A stretch of 64,000 bases of DNA from Oscillibacter faecalis_A (lineage in GTDB: Bacteria > Bacillota > Clostridia > Oscillospirales > Oscillospiraceae). Where the stretch lies: contig NZ_JARFXX010000005.1 in assembly GCF_029218125.1 (NCBI RefSeq), positions 1 to 64,000 of the forward strand, written 5' to 3'. Of this stretch, positions 16,650 through 24,882 are shown piece by piece. How positions within the stretch are numbered: position 1 is the first letter of the stretch; the number at the start of each line of letters is the position of its first letter. The position numbers and the translations under genes were made by a program. The notes beneath the pieces are model-generated. The model was given only the letters and a program-made list of their open reading frames with translations. It had not been told where the DNA came from and did not search any database.

Positions 16650-18440
16650 ATGGAAGAGAAGCCTAATACTTCTGTTATAGAAATGTACTCAATCAACAAA
16701 CTGACAGATGCTGTTTTAAGGACAGGCGTCATCGAACCCGACATTCATGAAAACGATAAAACACCCTCGTGGGATGGGGAAATGAGACTATATCACTCAA
16801 GTGAATTTAATAAATCCAATTTAGCGGGGCGGATTCCTGTCCAAGTCAAGGGCACTTGGGTTGAACGCTTTCAAAAAAACAAGGCAACATTTCAAGCTGA
16901 GGTCAGTGATTTACGTAATTATCTAAATGATGGTGGTGTTATCTTTTTCCTTATCCAAAGCAAGAATTATGATGATTACAAAATTTATTATACTTCGCTT
17001 TTGCCATTTGACCTCAGACGCATATTGGATTCGGCTGGTTCGCAGAAAACCAAGCAGATAAAATTGGATTTATTCCCGCACAGATATAAAGATGGCATAA
17101 TACGAGTTTGCTATGATTTTTTGACAAATAAGCGGAAGCAAGCCAGTTTACTTCCCGATGTTTGCTCTGTTCAGGATTTGAAAAAAACATCATTAGAAAT
17201 CGATAAATTGCAGTTCTCTGTGCCAAGTATCGGCTTAAAAAACAGAGATGACCTTTTTGAAGAATTATTGAGCCATCCCCAATACATCTATGCGAAACCG
17301 AAAAATATTGACCTTGCTTTTGCTGTAGATAAGATATATCCTCAAAAAATTATAACAAGACAAAAGAACGAAATAGTTGTGAATGGAGAAGTTTTGTATG
17401 ACCACATAGATGTCATTCGAGCGCCAAATAAGAAACGGCATTTTGAACTTGGTAGCGATATTACAATCACCGCAAATAATCATCATTTTAATGTGAACTA
17501 TAAATTCCAAGGAACGCTACAAGAACAAATCCGAGAAATGAAACTCATATCAGCAATGATGCAAAAACAACCCATTTACATCGGTAAGGTTTTAATGCCT
17601 GTCTTTTCTTCTCTCGATTTTCATGGACATACGCTGGACGAGGTTTCGAATCGTTTGTCCGCTCTCCTGCGCGCAGATGCCACATTGAAGAAACTCCATG
17701 TCCAAAAAGATTTATCATTGGGAAGTCTAACAGATAAAGAAACAAGTAATCTCAATTACCTCGTAGATGGTATATTGGATGGTTCTACAGTTCCTTTGAA
17801 GTGTTCGGAGCAACCCGCTGTTGGGAAAATTTCAATAGGGAATATATCACTTCTGCTTGTGCTGAAAAAGGCGGATAATGAAACAGGCTGCTTCATTCGT
17901 AACTTCTTTGAAATTGACGATCTGGTTTTAGCGGGAAAAGATGATTCACCTGAACATGGAACAAGAGTAAGCCCTTACGTTCTCGTGACGGCCGAACAGC
18001 TTGAAACAATAGATAATGCAGACCTATCAGAAATTGTTCCATCAATACAAAAACAGCCGTATTCCGCTGTATATGGGGAACATATTATCTTGCTTATTCT
18101 GGAACTTTTGAAATTATATGACAGGAGAAAAGATACTACCATCTTAGATGTAGTAATTCAGTTGCTTGACTTTTTGAGTGAAAAGGATTCTTCGCAAGTG
18201 GATCTATATCAAATTAATCGTTTGCAGACAGAGAAGCGTCGTCGGAAATTGAATCCAGAAGAAATCCAGTACCTTTCATCCATGAAAACCAAGGGAATCC
18301 CTGCGCAATATCAGTTAGCCGCCAATATTCTTTTGGAGAGTTTTTATGAGGCTCATTTAATTTATGACCGGCTCTGCCCAGAAGAAAAAGAGGTATTTGC
18401 ATCATATCCTATTATGAATCTTTGGAAAAGTAAGGACTGA
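16650..18440 (+). CDS. DUF4365-domain protein, defence-operon accessory
   Basis: A 596-aa protein. The N-terminal ~150 residues match DUF4365, a PD-(D/E)xK-like nuclease fold: 'TPSWDGEMRLY' followed by 'GRIPVQVKGT', the Asp...Gln-x-Lys core. The remainder is unassigned, with beta-rich and then helical parts. GAGGTGG lies upstream of ATG 16650; the gene follows mod by 28 bp. It is strongly AT-rich, unlike mod and res, so it was probably acquired separately. The operon ends at a terminator here. Confidence 0.75.
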   Translation: MEEKPNTSVIEMYSINKLTDAVLRTGVIEPDIHENDKTPSWDGEMRLYHSSEFNKSNLAGRIPVQVKGTWVERFQKNKATFQAEVSDLRNYLNDGGVIFFLIQSKNYDDYKIYYTSLLPFDLRRILDSAGSQKTKQIKLDLFPHRYKDGIIRVCYDFLTNKRKQASLLPDVCSVQDLKKTSLEIDKLQFSVPSIGLKNRDDLFEELLSHPQYIYAKPKNIDLAFAVDKIYPQKIITRQKNEIVVNGEVLYDHIDVIRAPNKKRHFELGSDITITANNHHFNVNYKFQGTLQEQIREMKLISAMMQKQPIYIGKVLMPVFSSLDFHGHTLDEVSNRLSALLRADATLKKLHVQKDLSLGSLTDKETSNLNYLVDGILDGSTVPLKCSEQPAVGKISIGNISLLLVLKKADNETGCFIRNFFEIDDLVLAGKDDSPEHGTRVSPYVLVTAEQLETIDNADLSEIVPSIQKQPYSAVYGEHIILLILELLKLYDRRKDTTILDVVIQLLDFLSEKDSSQVDLYQINRLQTEKRRRKLNPEEIQYLSSMKTKGIPAQYQLAANILLESFYEAHLIYDRLCPEEKEVFASYPIMNLWKSKD

Positions 18441-18467
18441 GGGAGTAAAACTCCCTCAGTCCTTACT
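18429..18467. terminator. bidirectional terminator between convergent genes
   Basis: A perfect 18-bp stem with an AAA loop, TTTT on the plus side. It overlaps the stop codons of both the DUF4365 gene and the minus-strand gene at 18463. Confidence 0.9.
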
Positions 18468-19761
18468 TTTTATACTTCTCCCTTAAGCTCCCATGCCCGC
18501 CGCGGTCGATATCCGCCTGTTCCTCCGGCGTCCAAACCTTCCATTCCGCATTCTCTTCTCTCAAGTCCAGCAGCATGAAGCCCTTGTAGTTTGTGGCTGG
18601 ATCAAAGTCCAGATTTCCCTTGATATGCTGCCGCCATGCCGTGCTGTCCGGCTCTGGCAGAGACACCTGCTCGACCTCATAGGTTTCCAGTTCTCCAAAG
18701 GTATCGATTCCCCGCAGGAAATCCGATGCGGAAATTTTTCCTTTGAGATACTGTCCTCTTACCTTGACTGCTGCCCTGATCCATTCCTGATAGCGGGTAT
18801 CGCTCACAGGCTTCAGCCGTTCCCGCTGGTCTGGCGGAGCGTCCTCATAACGGTTCCGCCGTTCTTCCATTCTATGTCGCAGAGCATTGTATATCCGCAG
18901 TGCCTCATCCAATGCCGCACCATCCTTGCCCTTGAGCTTTGGCCCCAGCGCCTTGCAGGACAGTCCGTCGATCACACGGTCGCAGTAATGCGTTTCTGCA
19001 GAGGTCTTTGGAATAAAATACTGCCAGCAGCACTCACACCGTGCGATGCGCTTTTTCTTCTGGCGGAAATAAAGCTGCAATTCCAGCAGGTACAATTCAA
19101 AGGTGCTTTCAACCGTGTACCGCAACCGATGTCCGAATGGCATCGGCCTGCACGGAAAGAACTGGTGCATCAACGCAGGGTATGCTTCCTCCAATGCTCC
19201 ATACCGCTCCCACTGCGCGGCGCGTTCATAGTCGGCAAATCCAATCTCCAGCAGATTTCGAATACGCAGCTGCGCCCTGCACGGCTCGTCCAGCGCACAA
19301 AGAACTGCGGCACCTTTCTCGGACGGAAAAATCGGCGAACCATTGTCCTGCATTGCCATTGCGTCCTGAAGATGTTCAGCGGCATAAAAAGCGGAGATGG
19401 TATCGATCTTCATGATCCAATCAGGCAAGTCGCCGATCTGCTTTTCAAAATCCTCATAGTCCGAATAGGGAACATCCATGCGTTCCAAAAACAGAGGATG
19501 CTCCGTCCAGAGCCGCTGGATCACGGCATGGTATTCCGCAAAATCCAGAGAAGTAAACCGAACCAGTTCCTCCGCTGGCGTTCGACCCCTGAGTTCTTCT
19601 ACACACCCATCCTTGCCAACCAATAAAATATCGATGTTCTCTCCGGTATCTGTTTCCAAAAAGATGCCGGAGATATTCTTTTCGGGAGCGGTCAACTTGG
19701 GGTCACGCAGTCCGAGCTGTAGTTGCAAGTCTTGGAAAAATCTCGAAAACCACTCTTCCAT
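18463..19761 (-). CDS. DUF6076-like zinc-knuckle protein
   Basis: A 432-aa protein. A central treble-type motif 'RCECCWQYFIPKTSAETHYC' supplies C-x2-C and H/C ligands, the layout of proteins called DUF6076 in Clostridia elements; the family name is from memory. The flanks are helical, with an acidic N-terminus and a charged C-terminus. It is divergent from the RepA-like gene at 19831. Function unknown; common as an accessory gene next to element replication ATPases. Confidence 0.6.
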   Translation of the reverse strand: MEEWFSRFFQDLQLQLGLRDPKLTAPEKNISGIFLETDTGENIDILLVGKDGCVEELRGRTPAEELVRFTSLDFAEYHAVIQRLWTEHPLFLERMDVPYSDYEDFEKQIGDLPDWIMKIDTISAFYAAEHLQDAMAMQDNGSPIFPSEKGAAVLCALDEPCRAQLRIRNLLEIGFADYERAAQWERYGALEEAYPALMHQFFPCRPMPFGHRLRYTVESTFELYLLELQLYFRQKKKRIARCECCWQYFIPKTSAETHYCDRVIDGLSCKALGPKLKGKDGAALDEALRIYNALRHRMEERRNRYEDAPPDQRERLKPVSDTRYQEWIRAAVKVRGQYLKGKISASDFLRGIDTFGELETYEVEQVSLPEPDSTAWRQHIKGNLDFDPATNYKGFMLLDLREENAEWKVWTPEEQADIDRGGHGSLREKYKK

Positions 19762-19830
19762 GTAAAAACCATCTCCCTTCCTTTACAGTATCAGTATACC
19801 ACATTGACAAACCGGAAAGGAGAAATTTTT

Positions 19831-20877
19831 ATGAACCGACTGCAAACCATTGACGCGGACACGCTGCAAAGCACCGCTTACGAGCCGGCCTCCTTCGTGG
19901 TCGACGATCTGCTCCCGCAAGGGCTGCACCTGCTGGCAGGCGCGCCGAAGATCGGCAAATCGTGGCTGGCGCTGTGGCTGTGTCTCTGCGCCGCGCAGGG
20001 CAAACCGCTCTGGACGTTCGCCACACGGCCATGCGAGGTGCTGTACCTCTGTCTGGAGGACAGCTTCCAGCGTATCCAGAGCCGCCTCTTTGATCTCACA
20101 GAGGACGCACCGCCCACGCTGCACTTCGCCGTCATGTCCCAGCAGCTCCACAATGGGCTGGTGGAACAGATCGAGCAATTCTTGAAGGAGCATCCGCAGA
20201 CCAGGCTCATCGTCATCGACACGCTCCAGCGCATCCGCACCGTGGGCAATGACGCGAATCCCTATGCCAGTGACTATCGGGACATCGGCGTTCTGAAAGC
20301 GCTGGCGGACAAGCACCGCATCGCCATTCTGCTGGTGCACCATCTGCGGAAGATGAATGACGATGATCCCATGAACATGATTTCCGGCACCACCGGACTC
20401 AGCGGTGCCACCGACAGCAACTTCGTCCTCCGCAAGAGTAAGCGCAGGGAGAACACCGCCACGCTCTACTGCACCGGGCGGGACATCCCCTACCGGGAAC
20501 TGGCGCTGGAGTTCGACGGTGAGGATCATGGCTGGAAGCTGCTGTCAGACGACTGCGAACAGACGGAGCAGCCCAGTGAACGGATTCTTTTTCTTCTCTC
20601 TGAACTGCTGCGCCGGCAGCCGGAGATCAGCGCCCCTGCCAAGGTGCTACTGGAAAAGATCGACCCTGCCGGTGCGGAGTGGCTGACCCCCAACAGCTTC
20701 TCCCACCGAATCCGCAAAAGCGTTGACGCTCTAAGGAGAAACGGCATTACGGTGTCCTTCCGCAAGAGCAACGGCGACCGTCTGATCTGCCTGAAAAGGG
20801 CCGATGGTGTCGATGATCCCGCTGCCGGAAACATCGTCACCATCGACCCTGATAACCCGCCGTGTTTCGGCGTGTGA
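19831..20877 (+). CDS. RepA-like AAA ATPase
   Basis: A 348-aa RecA-fold ATPase (AAA_25/RepA type). Walker A is 'LLAGAPKIGKSWLALW' near residues 35-50, Walker B 'TRLIVIDTLQRIR' near 125-137, then 'IAILLVHHLRK' and 'ISGTTGLSGATDSNF'. It resembles hexameric plasmid replication helicases and suggests that IME-2 can replicate when excised. ATG 19831 follows GGAAAGGAGA. The C-terminal winged-helix-like 80 residues may contact DNA. Confidence 0.82.
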   Translation: MNRLQTIDADTLQSTAYEPASFVVDDLLPQGLHLLAGAPKIGKSWLALWLCLCAAQGKPLWTFATRPCEVLYLCLEDSFQRIQSRLFDLTEDAPPTLHFAVMSQQLHNGLVEQIEQFLKEHPQTRLIVIDTLQRIRTVGNDANPYASDYRDIGVLKALADKHRIAILLVHHLRKMNDDDPMNMISGTTGLSGATDSNFVLRKSKRRENTATLYCTGRDIPYRELALEFDGEDHGWKLLSDDCEQTEQPSERILFLLSELLRRQPEISAPAKVLLEKIDPAGAEWLTPNSFSHRIRKSVDALRRNGITVSFRKSNGDRLICLKRADGVDDPAAGNIVTIDPDNPPCFGV

Positions 20878-21030
20878 GCCGCTGTGTGCGCGGTTGGGGG
20901 CTGGGGTGGCGTGTGTACCCGCTGAGGGGATCTTCAGCCCACACAGGGCGAATTCCGGGACGGCATAAAAACGGCAAATAAGCCGCCGTGACCCGCGGGC
21001 GTCCAGCGTTTCAACGGCATGAAGCACACA

Positions 21031-21215
21031 CCGAGGGTAGTGATACCGCCCCACGCATAGAGGTGCCAAAAAAGCACTGTGTGCGGGAGGGAACAGCTCG
21101 TCCGTCGGTGCAGAGCACCCGCTCTGAGAAAGCCGTTTTTTCTGCTGAAATAAACCCCGTGCCGGGTTGTTCCGACACAGCCACAGCAACCGGAGGGTAA
21201 GTGATACCACCCCCA
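21031..21215 (+). repeat. two GAGGGTA-GTGATACC motifs
   Basis: Copies at 21031-21053 (CCGAGGGTAGTGATACCGCC) and 21190-21215 (CGGAGGGTAAGTGATACCAC). The single IME-1 copy is at 1114-1136. Candidate relaxase or MobC recognition sites. Confidence 0.45.
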
Positions 21216-21263
21216 CACAGAAATGTAAAAAATATAACACGGGAGTTTTTATCACCTCCCCCA

Positions 21264-21311
21264 ACAGGGCTCCCGCCGAAACCCAGCGAAGCGGTTTCGG
21301 TGGGAAGAGGA
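21264..21311. repeat. hairpin repeat, copy 2
   Basis: Nearly identical to 1334-1381, with a CCGAAACC/GGTTTCGG stem. The stem changes compensate (GCCC/GGGT in copy 1 against ACCC/GGTT here), which supports a folded structure. Confidence 0.7.
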
Positions 21312-21623
21312 CGAGCGACAGAGAGCGCGAGTCCTGCCGCTTGCGGCGGGACGAGGGATTCGTCGTCCGCTCGGACGACGGCCAGCATCGCATTTGTCTG
21401 GTCTGCGGCGAAGCCGCTGCCCTGCCAAATGCACTGGGCGGGGCATGGCCCCACACCCCATTTCCGGGCGGAAGCCCACACCCACTCAAAGCTGCGAGCG
21501 TTTCTGCGGAAACGCTTTTACCCACCTCCGGCGGCGCAGCTTCAAAGGGGGACCAGTCCCCCTTTGAGGAACCCCCAGCTCTCCGAGGGGACGAGAGAAA
21601 TCATTTCAGAAAGGTCACTGATT

Positions 21624-21929
21624 GTGAAAAAAGATATCAAATTCAGCACGCGCATGGCGTCCGCTGACCGTGAGAAGATCAGGGCGCTGGCGGCGAAGGC
21701 CCACATGTCCATGAGCGGCTACGTCACCGCCTGCTGTCTCGGCAAGCGGATCGTGGTCATCGACGAGCAAAAAGAACTGCTCCGCCAGCTCAAGGGCATC
21801 GGCAGCAACATCAACCGCCTCACCGTCCTCGCCAACATGGGCAAGGTGCAGGTCATCGGTCTGGAAAAAGCTGCCGGTGAGCTGTCCGAGGTCAGCGCCG
21901 CGTTGCGATCAGTCATGGAAGGGCGGTGA
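21624..21929 (+). CDS. mobC: MobC relaxosome protein
   Basis: A 101-aa ribbon-helix-helix/MobC protein. 'IKFSTRMASADREKIRALAAKAHMSMSGYVTACC' forms the DNA-binding part and 'LLRQLKGIGSNINRLTVLANMG' is the signature MobC segment. The start is GTG 21624 with AGAAAGG upstream. The stop overlaps the possible GTG start of the relaxase. It assists the relaxase in melting and nicking at oriT. Confidence 0.9.
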   Translation: MKKDIKFSTRMASADREKIRALAAKAHMSMSGYVTACCLGKRIVVIDEQKELLRQLKGIGSNINRLTVLANMGKVQVIGLEKAAGELSEVSAALRSVMEGR

Positions 21930-21934
21930 GCCGT

Positions 21935-23389
21935 ATGGCCATCGTACATTTTGTGGACTACAAACGGGGCACACAGTCCCGCGCCGCCATGCGCGGCGTG
22001 ATGCTCTACGTCATGCTGGAAAAGAAAACCGCATGGGAGGGCGGGCCGCTCGTCAGCGGCATCAACTGCCAGCCGCAGAGCGTCTACGATGATTTCCTGA
22101 GCACCAAGCTGCTCTACCACAAGGACGGCGGCGTGATGTTCTACCACATGGTGCAGAGCTTTCCGAAGGGCGCGGCGGTCGATCCCCGGCAGGCTCACGA
22201 AGCCGCGCGGCAGCTGGCAGAATACTTTGACGGCTGCGAGGTGCTGGTCTGTACCCACGTAGACCGGGAACATATCCACTCCCACTGCGTCATCAACTCC
22301 GTCAATTTCGACACCGGCAAAAAGCTGCACATGGCGAAGGAACAACTGCAGGAGCTGATGCAGCGCAACGACGTGATCTGTCCGGAGATGGGTCTACCGG
22401 TTTTTGAGCCGACCGCGCAGCAGGCCCGCGGCATGAGCGGCGCGGAATATCACACGGCTCTGAAGGGCCAAAGCTGGAAGCTGTGGCTCATGAACACCAT
22501 CGATGCGTGCATGAAATACGCCGCCGACAAGGACACCTTCGTTTCCCTGATGGCATCCGAGGGCTACGCGGTGTGCTGGGAGAGCACCCGCAAGTACATC
22601 ACCTACACCACGCCGGACGGACTAAAGTGCCGTGACAGCAAACTACACAAAGAAAAGTATTGCAAGGAGGCCATGGAGCATGAATTCAGAATACGAGCAA
22701 AGCTCGTCCAGAGAAAATTCCATCGAGCAGAGGAAACCGATGGAGGAATTGAAGCGGATGAACCAGCCGAACAGCGCACCGCAGCAAGCAGCGCAGCCGA
22801 TGCAGCCCATCGTGATCCAGTGCGATTTGCCGCAGGCGATGAGCAAGCTGGCGGAGCAGGCAGACAGAATAAACTGGGAGCTGGAGGAAATTCGGAAAGC
22901 ACTGCCGGAGTTGAAACCGCGCACCGACCTGACGCCGGTGCAGAAGTCGCTCACGGAGATGCAGAGATCGCTGACAGAGATGAACAAACTGCTGGAACGG
23001 GTTGGGAACCTGAGCGAGAAGTATTCCTCCAAGTGGATCGACTGGCTCCCGGACTTCAGCCTGCTGGTGGCCCTCAAGCGGATCATGCTGGTGCTGATCC
23101 TTGGCACGGCGACACTGGCGGGTTGGTATGGCGCGGCGGCGATCCGCGGCCTGTTTCTCTGATGCCCGCCGTGGCCGGACTGGCTGCCGTGGGGACATTG
23201 ATGGACGAGGATGAGGACACCGAGGAAAAACAGCGGCGCATGGAGGCGAAGATCGCCGCCGAAAACCTCGGCGCGGTGATCGGCTTCGCCGCAGGCGCGG
23301 CCATGGCTGTGAAAGAAAAATTGGATGAACAGGCTGCGCGGGAAGAACAGAAAAAGCAACAGCATGAGCAAACGATGGGAGGACTATGA
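21935..23389 (+). CDS. relaxase/mobilization nuclease with low-complexity tail
   Basis: A 484-aa MobA/VirD2-type relaxase. The nuclease domain (about 1-250) shows the histidine motif 'HVDREHIHSHCVINSVNF', with a catalytic Tyr expected in the N-terminal 'GVMLYVMLEKK' region. From about residue 250 to 410 the sequence is Ala/Gly/Asp/Glu-rich and is read simultaneously in another frame by 22680-23162. The last 75 residues ('MPAVAGLAAVGTLMDEDEDT...') start with an internal ATG at 23162 that overlaps the stop of that other gene, so they might also be made separately. ATG 21935 is preferred to GTG 21926 because MAIVHFV is the usual family start. Confidence 0.88.
   Translation: MAIVHFVDYKRGTQSRAAMRGVMLYVMLEKKTAWEGGPLVSGINCQPQSVYDDFLSTKLLYHKDGGVMFYHMVQSFPKGAAVDPRQAHEAARQLAEYFDGCEVLVCTHVDREHIHSHCVINSVNFDTGKKLHMAKEQLQELMQRNDVICPEMGLPVFEPTAQQARGMSGAEYHTALKGQSWKLWLMNTIDACMKYAADKDTFVSLMASEGYAVCWESTRKYITYTTPDGLKCRDSKLHKEKYCKEAMEHEFRIRAKLVQRKFHRAEETDGGIEADEPAEQRTAASSAADAAHRDPVRFAAGDEQAGGAGRQNKLGAGGNSESTAGVETAHRPDAGAEVAHGDAEIADRDEQTAGTGWEPEREVFLQVDRLAPGLQPAGGPQADHAGADPWHGDTGGLVWRGGDPRPVSLMPAVAGLAAVGTLMDEDEDTEEKQRRMEAKIAAENLGAVIGFAAGAAMAVKEKLDEQAAREEQKKQQHEQTMGGL
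22680..23162 (+). CDS. coiled-coil membrane protein overlapping relaxase
   Basis: A 160-aa protein in a different frame from the relaxase. AAGGAGG (22664-22670) lies 9 bp before ATG 22680. It has a Gln/Pro-rich N-terminus, a heptad-like coiled coil ('LTPVQKSLTEMQRSLTEMNK' and following), then a C-terminal transmembrane segment ('RIMLVLILGTATLAGWYG'). It may tether the relaxosome to the membrane, as MobB-like proteins do; that is inference. The stop TGA overlaps ATG 23162. Confidence 0.75.
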   Translation: MNSEYEQSSSRENSIEQRKPMEELKRMNQPNSAPQQAAQPMQPIVIQCDLPQAMSKLAEQADRINWELEEIRKALPELKPRTDLTPVQKSLTEMQRSLTEMNKLLERVGNLSEKYSSKWIDWLPDFSLLVALKRIMLVLILGTATLAGWYGAAAIRGLFL

Positions 23390-23447
23390 CGGCAGACATC
23401 GGGTATAAAGTCTTGAAAGCAGAGGAAACTATTGGAAAAGGAGCGTG

Positions 23448-23702
23448 ATGCATTTGGAAATCAATGTCCATGATGACCGTAAGATCGTAGAGATATGGCT
23501 CAGCCATTCGGAACAGGCAGATGCCGCTTTGCGTGAACAGCTCCGTCCAATCTATCAGGAATACAACGGCAAAAAATACACCGTGGCAGTCTTTCAGTCC
23601 GGCACGGAAGATCTGTATGAGCAGACCCATCAGCTCCTGCTCTACAATCGAAACCATGCGGCAGAGTTGGAAGCGAAACAGCAGACACCGGTGATGGAAT
23701 GA
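23448..23702 (+). CDS. hypothetical 84-aa element protein
   Basis: A small protein ('IVEIWLSHSEQADAALREQL', 'KKYTVAVFQSGTEDLYEQT') of the type often found after relaxase genes in Clostridia elements. GGAAAAGGAG precedes ATG 23448; GTG 23445 is an alternative. Strand-helix-strand layout, function unknown. Followed by a terminator at 23710. Confidence 0.7.
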   Translation: MHLEINVHDDRKIVEIWLSHSEQADAALREQLRPIYQEYNGKKYTVAVFQSGTEDLYEQTHQLLLYNRNHAAELEAKQQTPVME

Positions 23703-23709
23703 AAGGCGC

Positions 23710-23739
23710 AAGCGGTATCGGTACTGACCGATACCGCTT
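23710..23739 (+). terminator. terminator after mobilization operon
   Basis: A perfect 13-bp stem AAGCGGTATCGGT / complement with an ACTG loop, 7 bp after the stop at 23702. It separates the mob operon from the rhuM-recombinase operon. Confidence 0.75.
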
Positions 23740-23772
23740 AGTCAAACCGGCAAAACGAAATGCGATTTGCGG

Positions 23773-23801
23773 TTGCTTTTATAAAAAAACCGTGATACAA
23801 T
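23773..23801 (+). promoter_or_regulatory. sigma-A-like promoter of rhuM-recombinase operon
   Basis: -35 TTGCTT (23773-23778), 17-bp spacer, -10 TACAAT (23796-23801). It looks vegetative, not sporulation-specific, which bears on when IME-2 could excise. Confidence 0.6.
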
Positions 23802-23859
23802 ATTATCTGCAAAGTTAAATCAACAAGCAGATCAATCTTGATAGAAAGGCGGCGTGCCT

Positions 23860-24882
23860 ATGAGTGGACTCCTTCCACAACACGGCGAAATTCTACTGTA
23901 CGACAACGGTACTGACAAGCAGTTCGTTAGCGTGGTGTTCAAGGACGAAACCTTTTGGCTGACACAGAGCGGCATGGCAGAATTGTTCGACTGCTCCGCC
24001 GACAACATCTCTCTGCACCTGAAAAACATCTATGCGGACGGTGAATTGGAGCAGACAGCAACTACCGAGAAATTCTCGGTAGTTCGCAAGGAGGGCAGCC
24101 GCGAAGTGCGGCGCGGCATTGACCATTACAATCTCGACGCCATCATCGCCGTAGGCTACCGGGTCAACTCCAAAAAGGCCACCCGGTTCCGCCAGTGGGC
24201 GACGAAAACGTTGAAGGAATACATCCAAAAAGGCTTTGTCCTCAATGACGAACTGATGAAGAACGGCCGTCCGTTCGGCAAGGATTACTTCGACGAGCTG
24301 CTGGAGCGCATCCGCGAGATTCGCGCCAGCGAGCGCCGGGCTTACCAGAAAATTGCCGATGTGTTTGAGCAGTGCAGCTACGACTATGACAAAAACAGCG
24401 AGACCACGAAAGCGTTCTACGCCTTCGTGCAGAACAAGCTCCACTTTGCTGTCACCGGTAAGACAGCGGCGGAACTGATTTCCGAACGAGCCACCCTGGA
24501 CAGCCCCACCATGGGCCTGACTAACTGGAAGGGCGCGCCGGACGGAAAAATTCTGAAAAGCGACACGCTGGTGGCCAAAAACTACCTGAACGAAAAAGAA
24601 TTGAGCCGCTTGAATCGTCTTGTGACCATGTTCATCGACTATGCCGAACTGATGGCGGAGGACGAGCAGCTCATGAGCATGCAGGATTGGCTCAGTGAGA
24701 CCGACCGCTTCCTCACCAACAACCGCCGCAAGGTGCTGGAGGGCAAGGGCCACATCTCCCACGAGGCGGCAGTGAAAAAAGTAGGTACTATTTATGAGGA
24801 ATTCCGCCAAAAGCAGGATGCCGACTACATCTCTGAATTTGACCGGCAGACCGCTGCATATCTGAAAGGTGACAAGCTATGA
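23860..24882 (+). CDS. rhuM: RhuM family protein
   Basis: A 340-aa protein of the virulence RhuM family. The N-terminal winged-helix-like domain reads 'FWLTQSGMAELFDCSADNISLHLKNIY', followed by 'HYNLDAIIAVGYRVNSKKATRFRQWAT', the hallmark segment, and a helical C-terminus. The biochemical role is not established; the genes are common in mobile elements, often beside recombinases. AAAGGCGG precedes ATG 23860. Its stop overlaps the recombinase start (ATGA, 24879-24882), so the two are co-translated. Confidence 0.88.
   Translation: MSGLLPQHGEILLYDNGTDKQFVSVVFKDETFWLTQSGMAELFDCSADNISLHLKNIYADGELEQTATTEKFSVVRKEGSREVRRGIDHYNLDAIIAVGYRVNSKKATRFRQWATKTLKEYIQKGFVLNDELMKNGRPFGKDYFDELLERIREIRASERRAYQKIADVFEQCSYDYDKNSETTKAFYAFVQNKLHFAVTGKTAAELISERATLDSPTMGLTNWKGAPDGKILKSDTLVAKNYLNEKELSRLNRLVTMFIDYAELMAEDEQLMSMQDWLSETDRFLTNNRRKVLEGKGHISHEAAVKKVGTIYEEFRQKQDADYISEFDRQTAAYLKGDKL

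Larger units (their letters stand above)
20878..21623. other. non-coding stretch with repeats, likely oriT region of IME-2
   Basis: About 745 bases with no credible gene. It shares several blocks with 1114-1381 of IME-1: CCGTGTTTCG-CGTGT followed by AGCCGCTGTGTGCG (20860-20890 vs 1149-1179), GTGTGTACCCGCT, the GAGGGTAGTGATACCGCC motif (21031-21053, variant 21190-21215) and the 48-bp hairpin repeat (21264-21311). It directly precedes mobC, as expected for a transfer origin. Confidence 0.6.
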
